Shown piece by piece: positions 58,411 to 64,000 of a stretch of 64,000 bases of DNA. Position 1 is the stretch's first letter. Each line of letters begins with the position of its first letter. Both the position numbers and the translations under genes were made by a program. The stretch spans positions 16,818,849 to 16,882,848 of the forward strand of contig JAKZAP010000001.1 of NCBI GenBank assembly GCA_023053575.1. The letters run 5' to 3'. Below the pieces are notes generated by a model. That model did not search any database. It was not told the DNA's origin and saw only the letters and a program-made list of their open reading frames with translations. Origin of the DNA: Branchinecta lynchi. Its lineage: Eukaryota; Arthropoda; Branchiopoda; Anostraca; Branchinectidae.

Positions 58411-59132
58411 AGTGAAACCGCTCTGTCGGGAAATCTGGCTTTAGCCTTTGAGTGCATGTACTAGTCCCACTTCCTTCCTGCGAGGCATATATACGAAATT
58501 TGCTGTCCGAGTAAACTTAGCTTTGGTCGCCTGCATTTGAAAAAAATGACTAATCCTTTCAGGAAAACCTTCCTTTATGTAAACTCATCGCTGCTATTGA
58601 TCTTTGAATTCTTACGTGCAACACCGGATCACCTTGGCATTGGAAGGCGTTGCGTATTTTTGCTGATACACGTTAATTGCTAAGTTTTACTGGGCCATGC
58701 GGCATGGTTCCATACCGTGGTAAACTTGTAGTTGAGAGTCCGGGAGGCTGATACCCTGGTTACCTTCGCCCTTCCCAATCATGGTCGTGAAGGTAATAAG
58801 GCTCATCAATGTGTGTGGTTTTGGCAATTACATTTGTGAAATAATTCGGCAAATGCCACTGTGTCCACTCGACCCTTTCCGAAAAACTTGCTTTCCAGAA
58901 ATTGTCCTGAATTTGAAAAAAAAATTGTTTTTACTTGAAAGCGAATGTTTGATGATATCAGACCAACAAAAATCTGCTAAAATAGCATACGGAGGTTTTG
59001 ATCAATGTGCTTTTGCGCGCCATGCACAGATTTTGAATATCAGCTTGTTCTGCTCGTACTGCTGTAAGGTTATTCATTCACCAATCTATTTGCAGGCTAC
59101 CTATTTTTTTTATTTTGGTTTGAGGGGAGGGG
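58411..59132. other. No gene recognised
   Basis: The plus frame 58781-59308 runs from unique sequence into a MITE and has no domain features. No splice sites with matching phase for a third exon were found. Confidence 0.35.
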
Positions 59133-59286
59133 CAAGGCCGTATCCAGGGGGGGGGGGTAGGGGGTTGCCTCCCCCCGGAACATACACAAATACTCATTTT
59201 TATAGGCTTTTCCTTCTGATCTGTATCTTTTTTGTGCGACCCGCAGGCACCCCCCCCCACGAAATAAATTCCTGGATACGGGCCTG
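59133..59286. mobile_element. 154-bp hAT-like MITE with perfect 8-bp target duplication
   Basis: Ends CAAGGCCGTATCCAGG (59133-59148) and CCTGGATACGGGCCTG (59271-59286) are inverse with 2 mismatches. GGGAGGGG flanks both sides (59125-59132, 59287-59294). G and C runs lie just inside the ends. A related copy is at 39700-39806, with end remnants near 11490 and 14130. Confidence 0.9.
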
Positions 59287-59294
59287 GGGAGGGG

Positions 59295-60120
59295 TACAAC
59301 CGGTTTAGATAAAGAAGTTATTTCGAAGAAGATTTCTAAAATGTAACTTCGAGGAGCGCGGTTACTCAGTCGCTATGTTCGCTGAGAGTTTATGCCCCCT
59401 CCCTCCCCCCTATGACTAACCGACATTCCTTACTCAGGATTCAGGAATTCCCATACAAATAAGAAGGCTGAGTGTCTATAATAGATAGACCTGTGACTGC
59501 ACATCTTTGATTGGTCGTCAAAACTGTTCGATATTATTGTCTGCCGTATACTAAAGTTGTAATACTCCACCCTTTTTCTGAGCATATCACGTTTCTTGAG
59601 TTTCTATGAGGTAGTAGACCCGTCTACCGGCGCAATTCGGTCTCCTTTCTTTACCCGACAGCATTGTCGGACATTTTTAGCTCAGGCGGTCATCTTCTCT
59701 GTCTGGCTCTATACGGTCAAAGAGTAGAGTGGTGAAACCGGTCAGAAGTATACACGCCGTTCCACTCCCCTATTAGCCAGTCAACAATTTGGGTCAAATA
59801 TTCGAATCCTTTTCGTTACTAGGTAGGCCTGTGGGCAGGGGAGAGATTGAAATTCTAGAGATCCCCAGGCTTTCAGCCAATCTCACTACAAATGGCCTCA
59901 GGCCCCATCACTATGCTTAGCCATGCAGAGATGCCTACGCACGGGGTTCTAGGCTCTAGAACTGTTCTAGCTAGAAGTCGGTGCCTGGGTACGGGCCTAG
60001 TCATCCGTGCTTGGTGAGGCATGCTTGTGAACGCGAAAGCTGCTTAAGGAAAAGATAAGCTGAAGAGTGGATCGAGGGGTCGACGACTCTCCCGGAATGG
60101 TGTACATGTCCCGAAGGAAT
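59295..60120. other. No gene recognised
   Basis: TAGGCTCTAGAACTGTTCTAGCTAG-type palindromes occur near 59950. No exon or repeat family seen. Confidence 0.35.
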
Positions 60121-60420
60121 AATCCGGAATGGTCAGGAATAATCCGGAATGGTCAAGAATAATCCGGAATGGTTAGGAATAATCCGGAATGGTTAGAAAT
60201 AATCCGGAATAGTTAGGAATAATCCGGAATGGTTAGGAATAATCCGGAATGGTCAGGAATAATCCGGAATAGTCAGGAATAATCCGGAATGGTCAGGAAT
60301 AATCCGGAATGGTCAGGAATAATCCGGAATGGTCAGGAATAATCCGGAATGGTCAGGAATAATCCGGAACGGTTAGGAATAATCCGGAATGGTTAAGAAT
60401 AATAAGGAATGGTCTGTAAT
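60121..60420 (+). repeat. 20-bp minisatellite, 15 units
   Basis: The unit AATCCGGAATGGTCAGGAAT repeats without gaps for 300 bp. C/T (GGTCAGG or GGTTAGG) and a few other single-base variants mark units. The last unit is decayed (AATAAGGAATGGTCTG). A related half-unit CCCGGAATGG lies at 60091-60100. Confidence 0.95.
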
Positions 60421-60804
60421 TTTTCGGACTTTCCTCATCCAAAATATCATTTGACAACAGCGGTCTTCGGTATTCGTGACTTTAAAGAAAGACGAAGGTG
60501 TTGAAAGGCATGCCGCCTAAAAAGATAAAGGACGTGCACGAAGAGTGTCATATTACAGTGGAGACCAAACCTCTTTACCGGTTGTCTCTGCAATAAGCAA
60601 TGGTTGTTTATCTCAATAAGCAATGGTGATTTATCATGCAAATGGTTCCCCTATCTTGCAATGTTAAACAGCACTATAGAGCCGGCAGATGACTCAAAAT
60701 GCCCTTGTTGGAAGGCAGTAATCGCGCACCAGAAACCTATTATCACTCACACAAAAATACAGTAGGCTGGCAAGACCTATTACTGCTCACACTTGTCCGG
60801 TGAG
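60421..60804. other. No gene recognised
   Basis: CAATAAGCAATGG occurs twice (60591, 60614), a 23-bp duplication. Nothing else. Confidence 0.35.
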
Positions 60805-61756
60805 AACAAGACCAAAGGTTTCGATGGGATCCCAACAGTTCAAATTTGATCCAGACAATTGGGTCTCGTCTTCGCCAGATCCAGTCTTCGCCAGACTCCT
60901 TGAACACTTTTACTATTAAAATTTATAAACAGATTAAGGCCAAATAGCTAATCATATGAGAAAGAAAACCAAGTTCAGATGTGGATTCAGCATGTGTGTT
61001 TACCCCTTTAAATTATATCGAATTTGACGAAGCAGATCGAAACTTCCTGCCTTACTTCTGAAAATTTCCCGGCGAAAAAAATAAAGCTCAAAAACAAATT
61101 CAGCATGTCTCCTTACCCCTACATCCAACCTCTAATCAACTTCAGATTAAACTTTTACTTTTAACAAATTTTCCGGTTTCATCCTGATTCCGAGCGATCT
61201 ATAGGTCCGGTAAAAATGATTATCATACGCGAATTCAGCATGTCTACTTACCCGCACATAGAACATCTTATCAAATTTAAATAAAACTTTTACTTTAAAC
61301 AAATTCTCCGGTTTTGGCCGGATTCCGGCCGAACTAATTGTCCGGAGAGAAAATAATGTTCATATTCGGACTCAGCACGTTTCCTTGTCCCTAAATCGAA
61401 CCTCCAATCAACTGCATATTAAACATTTACTTTTCACAAATTTTCCGGTTTTCGCCGGATTCCGGGTGACCTATTTGTCCGGCGAGAAAATAAATTTGAT
61501 ATTCGGATTCACCTTGTCCCTAATTCGTCTATTTCATTACCTTTTAAACAATATTTGTTTCCCTTAATTTCAAACCCCTCCCCCACCCCTAAATATACGA
61601 GCTACATAGCCCATCTTCGAACTTGACAGTCCTCGTGCCAAGTTTGATCAAAATATCTCAACCCCTTTCGAGATTTATCGTGCTAACAGACGGACGGACG
61701 GACAACTTATGCGATGTCATAGGTATCCCTGCACTTACGTTTTGGGATCCCAAAAA
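60805..61756 (-). repeat. Family A, copy A18
   Basis: Opens AACAAGACCAAAGGTTTCGA, about four units, GACGGACGGACGGACAAC, and closes ACGTTTTGGGATCCCAAAAA. Confidence 0.9.
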
Positions 61757-62035
61757 CTGATATTGACAGAGACGTCTTCACCTTTTGCTAAAGATGAAAT
61801 GTCCGTAATGACCATTAAAATATCCCTGTGCCTGGTATCGCAAGCTCTGGCTAATCCCTTGTCTTACTCTACTGGTGGGTGGTAATAGTTTTCAGTGAGT
61901 GGTAATTGCCCGCCTACTCTAGATATTGACAGAGAAGTCTTGTGGTCTTCGAAACTAGGAAATGTCTGAAGTGACAAGCAAACCTGCTAGATGACCTGGT
62001 ATTCCAGGTTCTGGCTAATTCCCAGTCTTACTGGC
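61757..62035. repeat. Small direct repeat of unknown family
   Basis: 61764-61880 and 61923-62035 share ATATTGACAGAGA-GTCTT, AAATGTC, CCTGGTAT and CTCTGGCTAATCC-CTTGTCTTACT in order: a diverged ~160-bp tandem duplication. Confidence 0.5.
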
Positions 62036-63386
62036 AGGGGCGACCCGAAAGGGAATGAATGCCCGCCTCCTACTGTTTGGGCATTCGGTCAAGTTTTTGC
62101 CGACAGCGAAAAATTCGGTTAAAACGGGCAACGCGGCGAAGCCGTGATCCCCTTTTCATAAAATCTTTTGTCCCGGCATTTCGAAATTGGGTGATTTAAC
62201 GTGTTTATTGGTTCCACTTTCTTTATCTAATTAGCTAAGTCATCCAACTTTTGTTCACTCCGCATCGATTTCACCGTATTCGGTCTGCCCCCTCGTAGAT
62301 TCGGTGGTTTAACCTGTTTATTTGGTCTCGTTCGTTAGCGAATTCGGTAATTCACCGGACTTCTCTCAAGTCCGTATCCGTTTTATCGCACTCGGTAAGT
62401 CCATTTCATAATTCGGTCATTAATCAGATTCATTTGGTTCTGATTCGTGACCGAATTCGATAATTCATCCAAATTTTGTTCAGTCCGCATCAATTTTGCC
62501 GCATTTGGTCCGTCCCTGCGTAAATTCGTCGATTTAACCTGCTTATTTGGTCTCATTCTCTACCGAATCTACCGGATATGGTAATTCCCTGGATTTTTCT
62601 TTAGTCCGTTTCTGTTACTAGACTTGCCGAATTCGGTTCTTTTAGGTGGTTCTAACAAGAGTTTATTCCACTACGAAATTCGGTGGTAATACCGCTCTCG
62701 ATCTGTTCCTTATTTTTTTAGTTAGTTAGTTTTTCGGTATACTACGGATCTTTGCTTCAACCCAGTACTGAGTTCGGTAATTTAAGTGGCATTTATATAG
62801 CTCTTGTTCTTTGCCATTTATGGTAGCTTCAAATGGTTGCTGTTCATTTTTTTACTTCTTAGGATTGCAGTACTTCAGTTAGTAAGTACTTCAGGTAAGC
62901 ACGTCTCTTGACGTGAAAACTAGCCTACTTTTCTTTGCTGTAAATTCCAAACAAATGTACTTTGTATCCACTTTACCCTGGATCGCCCCTTTCGTTGCCA
63001 GACTACTCTGGGTTGAATAGCTAATCTTGGGATCGCAGAGAGGTACTTTATCATCAGTGTTTCCACAAAATTGCGCCGGCGGCGCATTTTGCAGCTTTGA
63101 CTAGTTAGACAAAGGTTGCCTTATTTAGTTGGCGTTTGAGGCTTGGAATTTTCGGGGGCTTGTTAAAGCTAGGTTGTTATGTTAAAAGCTACGATTTGCA
63201 CGGAAAGTAGCTAAATGTTGCAAGAAAAAAAAGGCGGATTCAAAAAATTTCGCATGCGGCGCCTTAACTAATCATGGGCACGGCCATTAGCGACGTTGTA
63301 GCTATGCAGCAACACTGTTTTTAGCCATTATTTCAAGTCCTGTTAGCAAAACTAAAAGGCTAGTGACGGCGTATCCAGGAAAAAAA
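62036..63386 (+). mobile_element. Family E, copy E3
   Basis: Opens CAGGGGCGACCCGAAAGG, then GGCGAAGCCGTGATCCCC, TTCGGT-rich blocks, TTTACCCTGGATCGCC and the non-repeating part matching 44600-45050 in E1. It ends where a family B terminus begins. Confidence 0.7.
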
Positions 63387-64000
63387 CAAGAGCTACTCAT
63401 ATGGCACTTGCAAGTATATGCAGTAGGTAGGGATAACAGCTAAGATTTGCCTTGTCTTGAGGCACATGCGATTATGGGCCTTTCAGATTCATGAAAAAGG
63501 AATGGGGGGTCGCATTGCGTTCTGTCACTAATATACATAGGACCTTTGCCTGTTCTTCCCACCAAGTTTCATCCCGATCCAACCACTCAGAACATGTCAA
63601 CCGATTTCAGGTGCCCCCCCCCCTCCATCTCCCTGAAAGTAACCAGATCCATTCCAAACTTGAAGTGTGACATAGTGGTCGGATCGGTGAAGTGACTGTT
63701 TTCAAGCTATTTTGTTCGGGTCCCTAATATGCCTGCCAAGTTTTATCGTCCTAGTACAAGTGTAAGCATCTCAAGTCAGGATCACTGGAATTCCGGAACC
63801 CTCCCTCCAAATCCCCCACACAGTGCTCGGATCCGGTCCGGTCTTGTCAACTATGATTTTAGGGCTTGTGTTTGTTCTACCCACCAAGTTTCATCCCGAT
63901 CCGTACACTCTAAACAAGTCACCCCTCCACTCCCCCAAAGTCACCGGATCCATTCCGGCTTGAAGTGTGACATCTCTAATATGAGGTCTTTCCAAATATT
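63387..64000 (-). repeat. Family B, copy B9, runs off the window
   Basis: Begins ACAAGAGCTACTCATATGGC then ACTTGCAAG, and continues with CCAAGTTTCATCCCGATCC monomers to the window edge. Its junction with E3 mirrors the B segment inside E1. Confidence 0.75.

Noticed and set aside
58781..59308. 175-aa plus-strand frame
   Set aside because: Runs from unique sequence into the MITE at 59133-59286, so the C-terminal third is transposon sequence; no domain in the rest.
60121..60420. CRISPR-like array
   Set aside because: Units are contiguous 20-mers with no spacers, in a eukaryotic context; it is a minisatellite.

Overview
The window looks like nuclear DNA of a metazoan, most likely an invertebrate. 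The visible coding sequence sits in short exons with GT/AG boundaries. There are no closely packed long ORFs, and there is no operon structure. Transposable elements dominate: non-LTR retrotransposon 3' ends with simple-repeat tails, a Ty3/Gypsy remnant, hAT-like miniature elements and large non-coding dispersed repeats. I could not fix the phylum. No tRNA, rRNA or CRISPR was recognised.

Host gene content is very sparse. The only candidate gene is on the plus strand. A first coding exon (30189-30276, perhaps from 30108) ends in a good GTGAGT donor. A second exon (55533-55624) follows a strong polypyrimidine tract plus CAG and ends in GTACGT. Their codon phases match (1 nt + 2 nt), and together they encode a basic cytosolic tail followed by one hydrophobic helix. 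This resembles, but does not prove, the N-terminus of a CD36/SR-B scavenger receptor. If the pairing is right, 30277-55532 is one 25.3 kb intron packed with repeats, and the rest of the gene lies beyond about 55.6 kb.

The repeats fall into families named here for reference. Family A (18 copies or fragments, about 17 kb) starts with the 16-bp palindrome TTTTGGGATCCCAAAA and ends in GGTCTTGTT; in between are a variable number of ~135-bp tandem units. Family B (9 copies, about 7 kb; the window begins and ends inside copies) starts with a TGGCACTTG/CAAGTGCCA hairpin and carries ~140-bp monomers in a ~425-bp higher-order unit. Family C (2 copies plus a fragment) starts with TGTTCCTTGGAACA. A, B and C otherwise differ, yet share the same layout and a core containing ATGAAACTTGGT or a close variant. 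Family E (3 copies) has hAT-like CAGKGGCGTCC ends and an inner TTCGGT-rich region, and seems to carry a B element as passenger. Smaller families are D (GGGGACGTTTTG tandem motif), F (18.25 and 55.36 kb) and G (CGACTGTTT tandem motif).

Miniature inverted-repeat elements lie at 1285-1479, 1939-2253, 5378-5781, 54729-55100 and 59133-59286. About ten 5'-truncated LINE 3' ends are present; two encode recognisable C-terminal ORF2 sequence (57769-58398 minus, 26893-26979 plus). A Ty3/Gypsy RNase H end, polypurine tract and putative LTR lie at 38828-39549. Two clean minisatellites stand out: 8 x 70 bp at 18751-19310, grown from a LINE tail plus its target site, and 15 x 20 bp at 60121-60420. Very long G tracts (up to 23 nt) sit in or near element ends.
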